This document shows, in pieces, positions 53,740-62,921 of a stretch of 64,000 nt of DNA. The first letter of the stretch is position 1; every line of letters begins with the position of its first letter. Source of the DNA: Arthrobacter crusticola (GTDB lineage: Bacteria > Actinomycetota > Actinomycetes > Actinomycetales > Micrococcaceae); contig NZ_SMTK01000006.1 of the NCBI RefSeq assembly GCF_004357995.1, positions 1-64,000 of the forward strand. The letters are read 5' to 3'. Below the pieces are notes generated by a model. The model was not told the DNA's origin. It ran no database searches and saw only the letters and a list, made by a program, of their open reading frames with translations. A program made the position numbers and the translations under genes.

Positions 53740-55793
53740 TACTCCTCCATCGGGTTGGACGAGGACGGGCCTTGACCTAGGTCACGGAGCGCTCGAGAGA
53801 GGTTGGTTCGGTTGCGCTGCATCTGCTCCCGCATGTCCGGGTTTCCCTTTTCCCGGTCAAGGTAGGCGTCAATACGGGCGATACCATCCCGTAGGACAGG
53901 AGCATGGGCTTGCGTGAGCAGTGCGTTAGAGCAGTCCAATCCGATGCAGATGTGATCGCTCAGGTGAGGTCGATCCGTTCCGCAGCCACTGGTGGCCGCA
54001 TTCCACATGCAGTCATTGGTGAGACCGAAGTGGAGGCGATCGGCGATGGTGTCAGCGATGCGGTCTGCACGAGACGAATCGGCGACAACCTGGGCGCGGA
54101 AAGAAGTGATATGCCGTGCTGCCGGTCCGGCGACGGGGGTTGGGTCCGCAATGAGTGCGGCGGCCTGCTCGCGCAGGATCCCTTTCCGGACAGAGTCAAG
54201 GTGTTGAACAGCCTGCTGTTGGCCGTCACTGAAATAACCGCTGGTCATGCGCCATGCCGAATGGCCCAATTGAATTCCCAGACCAAGTTCTGCTCCGGGT
54301 TTGGTCGTGGAGTAAACCGCGAACGAGCGGCGCAGGGTGACGGCGTTGATGCTGTCAGAATCTGTTGTGTCGATCGGTCGGAGGCCAAGACCGGAGCCGC
54401 GCCCGGGCCGTGTGATCGGATCACCGTTAACGAACGATATGAGGCGAGGGAGGTCCCGGTCGCCACTGTAGGGGCCAGCGTTGGTCGCCATACGCGCAAA
54501 GAGGTAGTCGGAGTGTTGACTAACTTCAGCGAGTACCTCGCATGCGCGAATCACCGGTTGCGGGGCCCACCACGATCGTGCTTCTCCCTCCAGTCTGTCA
54601 TTGCCTTTGTGCTGAATGCTCGCCAGAGCGGGTAAACCGTCGCGCGTGGTGACTGAGTCCCGCCGCAGCTCTTGGATCTCCCCGTCCCGCATACCACTCA
54701 GACAGGCGATGACGACGTAGCAGGCGGCACGCAGCACACCAACGAAACGCTCGGTCTCACCAAGGCCGATTTCGCCAACCCACGGGGTCCGGGTACCGTC
54801 TCTTTGGGTAACGAGAACTGAAGGCTCAATCAGCCCACCAAAGAGCCTGCGGGCCGGGTCCGCTGCCGCGGCAGCCAAAAGGTCCACTGCCTCCTGACAA
54901 TAGTTGTGGTTGGACCGCCTCAGAATGGTGTCGCTGATTGGCAACAGCCGGCACAACAGCCTCGTGTTAGGTTCACCCCGCGTACCGGGGCTGCGGCCGA
55001 AGCCGGTATGCAGCGGTATTTTACCGCTAGCCGCATCCCATTCCCTGATGATTTTCAGGGCATTCGCGCCCCCTGGCCCGACCGGGTCAGGCGGCAAATC
55101 ACGTCGGGCGCGGAAGGCCGTAATGATGTCCGGCGACCACTGATCGACGATGGCCCACGAGGCTGCGAGAAGCGGCGCCCATAGACTCCATATCAGCGGA
55201 GCGGCCTCGACCTCGGTGCGCCACCCATCCTGACCGGCAATCTCCGCAGCGGAACGGGCACCCCAAGGCTGAAAAGATAACCCCTCGGACAAGACGGCTT
55301 GAAAGTCGCGGAGCAGCTTGAGTACCTCCATGTAACCGCGGACCGTGCCAGGGGCTAAGCCCCGGCCGTTTTCGCGGTGTTGTCCAGCTTGGAGGTCGAC
55401 CAAGAAACCGTCGCAGTCCCGCTGCTCCCAAATCCCGAATGACGGCAGGGACCGGGCGGTGGCCCATCGTGCGAGAGTACGCAATTTTAGGTAGGTGCCG
55501 TACACAGCTGACGTTGGCGCGGGCCCGTCTCGACGGATGACTCCGGCGTTGATGACGGCCGGATGGTCGGGTTGTGCGAGTACCATCATCAGGCCCGCGG
55601 CGTCAGAGCGGTAGCCGTCGGGAATTTCGGCTAAGTCGATCCTGCGCTCGGCTTGAGACTTCCGTGTAATGAGTGGGCCCATGTCCCAAACGGTTTGGCC
55701 GTAACGCGGTCCGTCCGGCTCAGACGCCCAGACCGGTTCGTCGGGGGCGAAGATGCCGAGATTTGGGGAACGTGCGGGGTTAGGCATCGTCAT
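53739..55793 (-). CDS. Third tyrosine-recombinase-like protein of the trio (GinC-like)
   Basis: The 684-residue product has a long N-terminal region with a core-binding-like part (YLKLRTLARWATARSLPSFG). The catalytic domain has ACLSGMRDGEIQELRRDSV (first Arg), LRRSFAVYSTTKPGAELGLG (second Arg) and IQLGHSAWRMTSGYFSDG (His and probable nucleophile Tyr). A Cys/His-rich motif follows (CMWNAATSGCG, then LDCSNALLTQAHAPVL), matching one in the middle protein. It overlaps the preceding gene by 14 bp and the small fourth gene by a base. Together they should integrate and excise the island. Confidence 0.88.
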   Translation of the reverse strand: MTMPNPARSPNLGIFAPDEPVWASEPDGPRYGQTVWDMGPLITRKSQAERRIDLAEIPDGYRSDAAGLMMVLAQPDHPAVINAGVIRRDGPAPTSAVYGTYLKLRTLARWATARSLPSFGIWEQRDCDGFLVDLQAGQHRENGRGLAPGTVRGYMEVLKLLRDFQAVLSEGLSFQPWGARSAAEIAGQDGWRTEVEAAPLIWSLWAPLLAASWAIVDQWSPDIITAFRARRDLPPDPVGPGGANALKIIREWDAASGKIPLHTGFGRSPGTRGEPNTRLLCRLLPISDTILRRSNHNYCQEAVDLLAAAAADPARRLFGGLIEPSVLVTQRDGTRTPWVGEIGLGETERFVGVLRAACYVVIACLSGMRDGEIQELRRDSVTTRDGLPALASIQHKGNDRLEGEARSWWAPQPVIRACEVLAEVSQHSDYLFARMATNAGPYSGDRDLPRLISFVNGDPITRPGRGSGLGLRPIDTTDSDSINAVTLRRSFAVYSTTKPGAELGLGIQLGHSAWRMTSGYFSDGQQQAVQHLDSVRKGILREQAAALIADPTPVAGPAARHITSFRAQVVADSSRADRIADTIADRLHFGLTNDCMWNAATSGCGTDRPHLSDHICIGLDCSNALLTQAHAPVLRDGIARIDAYLDREKGNPDMREQMQRNRTNLSRALRDLGQGPSSSNPMEE

Positions 55794-57483
55794 GAATACC
55801 CCGCATGTCGTTGCGTATGCCGAGATCGAGCGGCACCGATGCGATCTGCTGGCGGGCTGCGCTGACGGTATCGGGAGGGAACGCGGGCAGAATTATCCGG
55901 GTGATGATCTCGTAGATCGGCTTCCAGTGGGAAGCCCACACCTGCGGATCGGCGGCACGGGCCGGGTCGGCGACTTCGGCAATAGCCAGCGCGGCCGGCA
56001 GGTGGCGCTGGGTGATAAGGGCGTTGCCGCAACCAAAACAGGTTCCGGTCATTGATCTGGTGCAAATGGTGTCGGGGGCGTCGAATGGACTGTTCTTGGG
56101 ATCGCGGCACGCGGTCTGGGGCCCGTCAAGGTCCCCCTGCAGCAGGGCCCTCGCGGTGGCCGCGTCGAGTCCGGAGGTTTCTTGGCCATTGGCGAGAATC
56201 TGCTCTGTCTGGGGGGTCACCACGGTGGGTCCGGTCAAAGCGGCCTCGAACATGGCGTCGGTACTCTCGATCAGATGGCGTCCCGCTTCAGCTCGAAGAG
56301 TTCCACTGTTGGTGTAGTGCCGGAAGAATACTTCAGCCCCGTGCCTCCGCCCACTGTCGAGGTAGCGGCGGGGGTTGGCCAGCACCTCGTCGGCCACGAC
56401 GGTTTTCCGGAACCGTGCCCAAACCTGGGGTTCGCTGACCTTCACGCCCGTCCCATCAATCCAACGGCGAAGGCCCAAAGGTTTGGTGTTCCACGTAGGC
56501 TCGGTGATCCGACCGTTCACCTGCTCTCGCTGCCAAAGAGCGGGCAGGCCACTGCGCTCACGCGTCCCCGTGGTAAGCCGGATGATTGCTGTCAGCGCCC
56601 GGTGAACTGCGTGGTCGTGCCGTGTGTAGACGTCTTGGTAGGTTTCCCTCGCTCGGTTCTTGGTCCACGTGATCCCGTACTGTTCCACCAGATTCCGTTC
56701 GGCGAGCCAGGCGAGCCTGGCAGCGGGCGTCATGCCCTCCACTGCCGGGTCATGCTCAGCCGAGGCTGTAGCCTTGATGTCGTCCACCTGAAGGGCACGG
56801 ATGACCTCCGGTGGCTCTCCGGTGGCCAGACTCAGCAGAACGTGGGCAGCGACTAGGACCGGCGGAGGCGGGGCAGGCCCCGGTTTCCCATCTGCCCAGA
56901 GGCGGAGGTGGGAATAAACAAGACGGTGGGCGTGTGACCGCATCCCGCGGGCCTCACCCGGGGAGAAGGCGGGCAGTCCCTCGCCGCGACGCTGGCGGAG
57001 CCTCGTCCCGCGCTCGAGCCGGCGCACGACTTCCGGGTGCAGCACGTGAGGGGTGTCGTCGCGGATGCGTCTCAAGAGGGCGAAGAAGTAGAGTGCGTGC
57101 CGGTAGTAGGTGTCGGTCTTTGACTCCTGGTGCGCGGCGAGGAGGGACATTTCCCATCCGTCGAGGTGCCGGCGGCGCAGATCGCCGAGTGCAAAGGACT
57201 CAGAGCCTGCCGCATGAAGCTGCTCGCCGACATGGGTGAGGAATCTGCGTACTGATACCAGCAATTGCCCCATCTCGCATCCGTTCTCCTGCGCCACCTC
57301 TAGCCACTTGTCACCGAGTTCCGCAGCGAGCACGGGCAGGAGGAAGTCCGCCGGGATGAGGGACAACCTGACGGTGCGCCCATAGTCACGCCGCGTATAG
57401 ATGCGGGAGTCCTCGACCGAGAGGGCGGGTGCCGAAGGCACACCGGAGGGGCTTTCCGGGGTGCTGTATGAGCCTCGCGTCAT
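55780..57483 (-). CDS. Second tyrosine-recombinase-like protein of the trio (GinB-like)
   Basis: The 567-residue product has a SAM-like N-terminal region (GQLLVSVRRFLTHVGEQLHA). In its catalytic domain box I reads LATGEPPEVIRALQVDDI, where active recombinases have GxR, so the first catalytic Arg seems missing. Later FRKTVVADEVL, RRHGAEVFFRHYTNSG supply an Arg, His and Tyr. A C-terminal Cys motif CFGCGNALITQRHLPAALAI resembles that of the third protein. It may be a structural or regulatory partner rather than a full catalyst. ATGA overlap with the first recombinase gene. Confidence 0.85.
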   Translation of the reverse strand: MTRGSYSTPESPSGVPSAPALSVEDSRIYTRRDYGRTVRLSLIPADFLLPVLAAELGDKWLEVAQENGCEMGQLLVSVRRFLTHVGEQLHAAGSESFALGDLRRRHLDGWEMSLLAAHQESKTDTYYRHALYFFALLRRIRDDTPHVLHPEVVRRLERGTRLRQRRGEGLPAFSPGEARGMRSHAHRLVYSHLRLWADGKPGPAPPPPVLVAAHVLLSLATGEPPEVIRALQVDDIKATASAEHDPAVEGMTPAARLAWLAERNLVEQYGITWTKNRARETYQDVYTRHDHAVHRALTAIIRLTTGTRERSGLPALWQREQVNGRITEPTWNTKPLGLRRWIDGTGVKVSEPQVWARFRKTVVADEVLANPRRYLDSGRRHGAEVFFRHYTNSGTLRAEAGRHLIESTDAMFEAALTGPTVVTPQTEQILANGQETSGLDAATARALLQGDLDGPQTACRDPKNSPFDAPDTICTRSMTGTCFGCGNALITQRHLPAALAIAEVADPARAADPQVWASHWKPIYEIITRIILPAFPPDTVSAARQQIASVPLDLGIRNDMRGIHDDA

Positions 57484-59006
57484 GCCTCTTCCTCAACATA
57501 GCGGTGCTGCACGCTTGGGTGGGGGTCCTGTGTCGTGTGTCCAACAAGTCCGGCAGCGAGGGATCGCAAAGCGCGCGGCACTTCACCTTGCCAGGTTTCA
57601 GCGGCATAAAGGTAGTGGTATGTGGCGGCGATGCTGTGGTGCCCCAGTAGTTCCTTGACAGTTAGCACCGGGTTGGCGAGCAGGAGGTAGGGATCACCGG
57701 CGCGATGCTGACCTTCTTGCATCAGCCCGGCCAGCATCGTCACGGCAAAGGTGTGCCGAAGAGTGTGCGGGGTGACGGAGATGTGTGCGGGGGGCCGGTT
57801 CGGACCGCCAAGTTCGAATACCCGGTCCCGGGCATCGGAGAACAATTCGTTCCAGTAAGCCAGCACCGGCGGCAGGCCCCTCGCCACGAACAAGCCGAGC
57901 GGTTCAATGCAGCCATCCTCCAAAATCCGGACTGCTCGAGCGCGATCTTCGTCGGTCATAGCGAGCGTGGGACGGGCGTGCCCGTTCATGATGACGGCCG
58001 GCTGACCCCGCAGCCGCGTGAGTCCATCGACAACGAGGAGTCGGCCTTGGCGGCGATGATTGCGCAGGGAGGACTGGTGGCGCCGGACGAGAGCGATTCG
58101 TTCGGTTTGTCGATAGAGATCGATGGCCTTAGCAACCTCGGCGGTCACGTAGATGGATCGGGTGAAACCCATCTTGCCAGTACGGTCGAAGACGTGCACT
58201 CCGTCGTGAGGAATTCCAGCCAATGGCGGGATTTCGTTATCGAGAAGGAGCGCACCCTCTTCTCTCCGGAGGCCGGTTGCCGCCAACAGCAGCCCGTACG
58301 CGTAATCCCTTTCCGAGGCGGCGGGACGGGACGCTGTATCGGATCCATCACCCCGAAGACCGGCAGCTAAGAAGTGGGCGGTCTGATCGGCAGTCAGGAA
58401 CCGGGCCTGCCGGACCTTCCGTTTACCGGACATGAGCGTATTCCGGTTTCCCCAGCGGGGAAATGGATTGGTCGAAATCCACCCCATGGTCACGGCATAG
58501 CGGAAAAATGAGGACAGACAACTCATCTCGGTATCGAGGGTGGTGAACTCGACGGCACCCTGCCGGCCGTCGCGATAGCCGATGAGATCCTGGCGGGTCG
58601 TCTGGGTTAGATCGATCCTTGGCTCTCCATTGACTGACATCCAGTCCTCGAGCGACTGACCTGCCAACTCGGCCAAGCATTGGGCCCGCTGGCGTCGGAC
58701 GAAGCGGAGGAGCCTCGCAAGGTGATAAACGTGAAAACGGCGAATATTGACCAAGTCGAAGGCTCGCTGCTCGTTAGCGTCGAGCAAGTACTGGTTCAGG
58801 TATCGACAGCCACTGACGCCGCCGTCGTCATCCACGACGAACGGGAACCCGTCAGGCAATCCCCTGTCATCGAAGATCGTGCGAACCCCTGAAACGTCGA
58901 AGGCCTGCCCCTCGGGGAGGGGCAGGCCTTCAGTAGCCAGCTGATGCCGGTTGATAAGTACGGTTCTCACTGCCGTCTCCCCCCGAAAACCATGGTGGAC
59001 AACCAT
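57480..59006 (-). CDS. First tyrosine recombinase of the trio (GinA-like integrase)
   Basis: The 508-residue product is the most canonical of the three. It has a core-binding domain (LARLLRFVRRQRAQCLAELA) and the catalytic set LLAATGLRREEGALLLDN (Arg near 244), HTLRHTFAVTMLAG (HxxR near 418), LLGHHSIAATYHYLYA (His and nucleophile Tyr near 463). It is transcribed away from ssrA, beginning 75 bp from the tmRNA 3' end, which places the operon at the element end. It shares its operon with two larger paralogues and the coiled-coil protein. Confidence 0.93.
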   Translation of the reverse strand: MVVHHGFRGETAVRTVLINRHQLATEGLPLPEGQAFDVSGVRTIFDDRGLPDGFPFVVDDDGGVSGCRYLNQYLLDANEQRAFDLVNIRRFHVYHLARLLRFVRRQRAQCLAELAGQSLEDWMSVNGEPRIDLTQTTRQDLIGYRDGRQGAVEFTTLDTEMSCLSSFFRYAVTMGWISTNPFPRWGNRNTLMSGKRKVRQARFLTADQTAHFLAAGLRGDGSDTASRPAASERDYAYGLLLAATGLRREEGALLLDNEIPPLAGIPHDGVHVFDRTGKMGFTRSIYVTAEVAKAIDLYRQTERIALVRRHQSSLRNHRRQGRLLVVDGLTRLRGQPAVIMNGHARPTLAMTDEDRARAVRILEDGCIEPLGLFVARGLPPVLAYWNELFSDARDRVFELGGPNRPPAHISVTPHTLRHTFAVTMLAGLMQEGQHRAGDPYLLLANPVLTVKELLGHHSIAATYHYLYAAETWQGEVPRALRSLAAGLVGHTTQDPHPSVQHRYVEEEA

Positions 59007-59081
59007 GGTGGTTCGCGTTTAGAAGACGGTAGCAGACCGCTTGCGATTCTCGAAGTAAGAAGACACTTCATGAATCTGTCC

Positions 59082-59448
59082 GGTGGAGATGGCGGGAATT
59101 GAACCCGCGTCCGATGCAGTGTTGTCAGGGCTTCTCCGGGCGCAGTTTGCGTCGGTTTTTCTCAGCTCCAGCCATCGTGCAAACAAGTGGCTGCCGAGCT
59201 CAGTTGTATAAGAGTCCCCCTGGTTCCTACAACAAAAACCAGGAGCAGTGGCCCTCTAAATGACGCCAGGATCCGGGGCGAGAGCAAACCCGGTCTGACG
59301 GACTAGCTAGGCTGCTTAGGCAGCGAGAGCGAAGTCAGTGCGCTTAGATTCGGCACTTATTGTTTTACAGAGAGCGTTAACGAGATAACCCTGTATCCTC
59401 GGCCCGCTTCCCCTGTCGCGACTAACATCGTCGAAACCTGTCATCCCC
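59082..59448 (-). ncRNA. ssrA: Transfer-messenger RNA (tmRNA)
   Basis: Read on the minus strand, the 5' end GGGGATGACAGG and 3' end CATCTCCACC form the acceptor stem, and GGGTTCAATTCCCGCC is the T arm. The tag frame at 59354-59316 starts with GCC and encodes AESKRTDFALAA then TAA, a typical actinobacterial degradation tag. Length is about 367 nt. tmRNA frees stalled ribosomes together with SmpB, whose gene lies about 500 bp upstream. The base after CC is G, so CCA is not encoded in the present sequence; the island begins exactly there. Pseudoknot pairings are plausible but were not folded. Confidence 0.93.
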
Positions 59449-59558
59449 GTATTGAGTTACCAATGTCCGGAACCTGCCGTGAGGCGTGTCCCAGACGTCC
59501 AGTGTAACGCATGGGCCGCCGCGGTGATTCCCTGCCCCCGGGCCTTGACGGGCCGCCG

Positions 59559-59930
59559 TCAGAAGCGGATGCCGAGGATAACCACCTGGGCCTGCCACAG
59601 GGCGACGACGACGAAGGACACCGTGACGAAGGCGACCCCCAGGGCAGCCAGGGCCGTCGTGGCTGCCTGCTTGCGCCGGAAGCTCCACCAGAACACCGCG
59701 GCATTGAGCAGCAGGAGCACCGGAGAGATCCACACCAGCACCTGGGCGAGGTAGATGTAGATCAGGAAGAAGAAGGGGATCAGGGAAAGGATCCCCACCG
59801 GAACGATGGCGAACAGGAGGAGCAGGTCGACGGCGGCGCCCAGGGTGACCCACCACGGGCGCTTGTAGCGCAGCTCCGACTCGTCGGGATGCTCGGACTC
59901 CTCCTGCGCCTCCCAGAAGACATTGCTCAT
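59559..59930 (-). CDS. Hypothetical membrane protein between smpB and ssrA
   Basis: The 123-residue product has a hydrophilic N terminus of about 25 residues (EAQEESEHPDESELRYKR). Four hydrophobic segments follow, such as TLGAAVDLLLLFAIVPVGIL, FFFLIYIYLAQVLVWI and LGVAFVTVSFVVVALW. It starts on the last base of the smpB stop (TGATG), so translation is coupled. Function unknown. The gene appears to be a genuine small conserved membrane protein of the family Micrococcaceae, judged by composition. Confidence 0.7.
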   Translation of the reverse strand: MSNVFWEAQEESEHPDESELRYKRPWWVTLGAAVDLLLLFAIVPVGILSLIPFFFLIYIYLAQVLVWISPVLLLLNAAVFWWSFRRKQAATTALAALGVAFVTVSFVVVALWQAQVVILGIRF

Positions 59931-60403
59931 CAGGCGCCGAGGTTCTTCTCGCGCATCGCGCGCAGCGCCTCGCGGTTGTCCTGCTTTTCGCGCAGCGTCT
60001 GGCGCTTGTCGTAGTCCCGCTTGCCGCGGGCAACGGCGAGTTCGACCTTGGCCCGGCCGTTGAGGAAGTACAGCTGCAGCGGCACCAGGGTGAAGCCGGA
60101 CTCGCGGATCTTCTGGGAGATCTTCGTCAGTTCCTCGCGGTGCAGCAGCAGCTTCCGGCGGCGGCGGGCAGCGTGGTTGGTCCAGCTCCCCTGCGTGTAC
60201 TCCGGAATGTGGATCGCCTCGAGCCACAGCTCGTCGTTGTAGAACACGGCGAAACCGTCAACGAGGGAGGCCCTCCCGGCGCGCAGTGATTTTACCTCGG
60301 TGCCCATCAAGGCGATGCCGGCCTCGTAGGTGTCGAGGATTTCGTAGTCGTGCCGGGCCTTTCGATTGGTGGCCACTACCTTCCGGCCACTTTCCTTGGG
60401 CAC
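59930..60403 (-). CDS. smpB: SsrA-binding protein
   Basis: The 157-residue product has the SmpB core: [60 protein letters not shown] and [20 protein letters not shown]. The basic tail ends in REKNLGA. It binds tmRNA and takes the place of the codon-anticodon duplex in the stalled ribosome. I use the GTG at 60403, preceded by AAGGAG at good spacing. It lies close to its RNA partner ssrA, the common actinobacterial arrangement. Confidence 0.96.
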   Translation of the reverse strand: MPKESGRKVVATNRKARHDYEILDTYEAGIALMGTEVKSLRAGRASLVDGFAVFYNDELWLEAIHIPEYTQGSWTNHAARRRRKLLLHREELTKISQKIRESGFTLVPLQLYFLNGRAKVELAVARGKRDYDKRQTLREKQDNREALRAMREKNLGA

Positions 60404-60470
60404 GGCAAACTCCTTCGACAGCGGGGGGCGGGCCGGAGCCCGCGTGGAAACAGTGGGTCCTATTCTACGG

Positions 60471-61970
60471 CTACAGGAGACCGGAGGGATCCACGAGGCT
60501 GCCGTTGAGCACCGTCTCGAAGTGAAGATGGCAGCCGGTGGAGTTGCCGGTGGTCCCGGTGTAGCCGATGAGCTGGCCGGCGCTGACCCGCTGTCCCGGA
60601 TACACGTTGAAGCTGGCCAGGTGGTAGTAGTTGGTCGCCAGGGCGTTGCCGGCCCGCACCCCGTGGTTGAGCACAATCCGGTTTCCGGCGCCCTGCAGGG
60701 CATCGGAGTCGGCGTACCAGACCTCGCCCGACGCCGGGGCGTACAGCGGCGTGCCGCAGCCGACCCCGTAGTCGAGCCCGGTGTGGGTGTAGCCGCCGGT
60801 GCCGTTGAAGTCGATGCTGCCGATCGGGGTGGGGCGCCAGCCGAAACCGGAGCTGACCGGGCCGTTGACCGGCGCAAGGAGCTTGAAGGCGGACGGGTTC
60901 CCCTGGGCCGGCGGCTGAATGACCGGCGCGACCGGGGCGGGTGCCACCGGCGCCACCGGGACGGGGGCCGGACGGTTCTGGGCGGCGGCCTCGGCGGCGC
61001 GGCGCTCGTTCTCGATGCGGGCGGCTTCGGCAGCGGCAGCGGCACGGCGCTCGTTTTCGACCCGCGCACGTTCCTCGGCCTCGGCCTTCAGCCGGGCCTC
61101 CTCGGCCTTGCGCGCTTCCTCGAGAAGGCGGCGCTGGCGTTCGGCGATGTCGGCCGTCACCTTCTCATGGGCCTTTTCAACGCTGGCAAGCTGCGCTTCG
61201 ATGATGGGCTTCTGCTTCTGGAGCTTCGCCGAGAGGGCCGAGGTGTCGGCAATGAGCGTGTCGACCTTCGCCTTTTCGGTGGCGGCGGCGTCGCGCGCCG
61301 CCTGTTCGGCCTGAAGGGCGGCCTCGGCCTGGGACTTCAGGTCCTTGATCTCCGCCTCGACGGCGGTGAGGCGGGCCTGGCTGTTGGCGTTCGTCGCGCT
61401 CTGCTGGGAGAGCCGGTCCATCGCCGCGTTCTGTCCGCGCAGCGCCTGGTCGACCATGTCCATGGAGTTGGTGAGGCTCTCGGCGCCGTCGGCGCCGAGC
61501 ATGAGGGAGACGTCCGAGGGGACGCCGCCGTTCTTGTAGGCCTGCGTGGCGATCTGTCCGATCACCTTGCGCGTGTCTTCGATGGCCGCCTTGTCCTTGG
61601 CGAGCTGGTCGGAAATCTTCGTCTTCGTTTCCTCGGCGAGTTGGACACGCATGGCCAGCGCGCTGACCTCGTTAGCCGCGGATTCTACGCGTCCCTGCGC
61701 ATCGGCGAGGGCCTGCTGGGCCGCCGGGAGCTGCCCCTGGTACACCTTCAGCTGTGCGATGGTTTCGGTGATGTCCTCATCGAGGTACTCGATGGACTGC
61801 TGCACTTCGCTGATTTCCGATTCGAGCGCCGACTTGCGGTCCTCGAGGTCGTCGGCGAAGACGGGCGTGCCGAAGCCCAGGGCAAGGGCGGCCGCAAGCG
61901 CGATCGAGACCCCAGCCGTCGTACGGATGAAAAAGGGCCGTGGGCCCCGATGCACCGAGCGTAAATCCAT
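60471..61970 (-). CDS. EnvC/PcsB-like peptidoglycan hydrolase, M23 (LytM) peptidase with coiled coil
   Basis: The 499-residue product has a signal peptide (about 1-39, ending [10 protein letters not shown]), a coiled coil at about 40-310 ([20 protein letters not shown] onward) and an Ala/Pro linker. The C-terminal M23 domain has zinc ligands HTGLDYG (HxxxD near 395) and CHLHFET (HxH near 480). The layout is that of EnvC and PcsB, which are controlled by FtsEX and open septal peptidoglycan during division. ftsE and ftsX directly upstream support this role. It is exported. The active-site residues are complete, so it may cut peptidoglycan directly. Confidence 0.93.
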   Translation of the reverse strand: MDLRSVHRGPRPFFIRTTAGVSIALAAALALGFGTPVFADDLEDRKSALESEISEVQQSIEYLDEDITETIAQLKVYQGQLPAAQQALADAQGRVESAANEVSALAMRVQLAEETKTKISDQLAKDKAAIEDTRKVIGQIATQAYKNGGVPSDVSLMLGADGAESLTNSMDMVDQALRGQNAAMDRLSQQSATNANSQARLTAVEAEIKDLKSQAEAALQAEQAARDAAATEKAKVDTLIADTSALSAKLQKQKPIIEAQLASVEKAHEKVTADIAERQRRLLEEARKAEEARLKAEAEERARVENERRAAAAAEAARIENERRAAEAAAQNRPAPVPVAPVAPAPVAPVIQPPAQGNPSAFKLLAPVNGPVSSGFGWRPTPIGSIDFNGTGGYTHTGLDYGVGCGTPLYAPASGEVWYADSDALQGAGNRIVLNHGVRAGNALATNYYHLASFNVYPGQRVSAGQLIGYTGTTGNSTGCHLHFETVLNGSLVDPSGLL

Positions 61971-62006
61971 GAACTGTACCTGTCCCCTAGTACTGCCGAC
62001 CCGGCC

Positions 62007-62921
62007 CTAGACCTTCACGTAGCGCCGCAGGGTCAGGAGTGATGAGACCCCAGCCAGCAGCGCGCCCAGAAGGATGAGCGCCGGAACCAGCAGGACAACC
62101 TGCTGATCCGAAATGAACGCCGTCTCCGGATACTCACGGGCGAGCCAGCCGCCGATGACGAAGCGGGACATTCCCCACAACGCACCGGAGGCCAAGAGAG
62201 CTCCGACAACAGCGGCGATTACCCCTTCCAGGATGAAGGGCAGCTGAATCACTGCCTTCGAGGCTCCGACCAGCCTCATAATCCCGGTTTCCCGCCGTCG
62301 GCTGAATGCCGACAGCCGGATGGTAGTCGCTATGAGGAGTATTGCACACACTGTCATCACCCCCGCAACCAATAAAGCCCCTAGTGAGGCCCGGTTCATG
62401 ACGGAAAAGACCTTTTCGAGGAGTTCGCGCTGGTCGCTGACGACGTCGACGCCGGGCAGGGAGGAGAACGCCTCGTTGATGACCTCATACTTCTCCGGGT
62501 CAACGAGGTTCACCCGGAAGGACTCGGGGAGCTGATCCGCGGTGACCGAATCGACGATCGGGGAATTGGCGAACTGGTCCTTGAAGTGTCCCAGCGCCTC
62601 GTCCTGGGATTCGTATTCGACCGACGCGACGTAGGGGGTGAAGGCCTCCGATTCGAGCATGCCGCGGATGGTGTCCCGCTGCTCCTCGGTGACCGGGCCG
62701 GCGGCGCAGCTCGGCGAGGTCGAGTTTTCGACGCACAGGAACACGGCCACCTGCACGCGGTCGTACCAGTAGCCCTTCATCTGGTTGATCTGCAGCTGCA
62801 GCAGGCCGGCCGCACCGACGAAGGTCAGGGAGATGAAAGTGACCAGGATGACGGAGATGACCATCGAGAGGTTTCGACGGAGCCCTGAGCCGATTTCGGA
62901 AAGGATGAACGCGAGCCTCAT
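62007..62921 (-). CDS. ftsX: Cell division ABC transporter permease FtsX
   Basis: The 304-residue product begins [20 protein letters not shown], has a first membrane segment and a large extracellular loop (about 50-170, [18 protein letters not shown] to [17 protein letters not shown]). Three more segments form the C-terminal FtsX domain ([20 protein letters not shown]). The loop contains two cysteines. FtsX passes the ATPase signal from FtsE to an extracellular hydrolase, most likely the M23 protein encoded 36 bp downstream. ATG overlaps the ftsE stop as ATGA. Confidence 0.95.
   Translation of the reverse strand: MRLAFILSEIGSGLRRNLSMVISVILVTFISLTFVGAAGLLQLQINQMKGYWYDRVQVAVFLCVENSTSPSCAAGPVTEEQRDTIRGMLESEAFTPYVASVEYESQDEALGHFKDQFANSPIVDSVTADQLPESFRVNLVDPEKYEVINEAFSSLPGVDVVSDQRELLEKVFSVMNRASLGALLVAGVMTVCAILLIATTIRLSAFSRRRETGIMRLVGASKAVIQLPFILEGVIAAVVGALLASGALWGMSRFVIGGWLAREYPETAFISDQQVVLLVPALILLGALLAGVSSLLTLRRYVKV

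Larger units (their letters stand above)
36850..59080. mobile_element. Integrated genomic island, GInt-like, next to ssrA (left end approximate)
   Basis: The island runs from a GC drop near 36.85 kb to the 3' end of ssrA. Its right end carries three tyrosine-recombinase-like genes and one small coiled-coil gene, overlapping and on one strand. This four-gene module (ginABCD) defines GInt islands and is related to Tn554 tnpABC; GInts keep the module at one end and vary in cargo. The cargo here is mostly restriction and nuclease genes, with pseudogenes that suggest several past insertions. No direct repeat of the ssrA end was found on the left. That all 22 kb entered together is inferred. Confidence 0.55.

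Noticed and set aside
53904-54635. A 243-codon plus-strand frame inside the third recombinase gene
   Set aside because: It is antisense to a well-supported recombinase-like protein and has no family resemblance.
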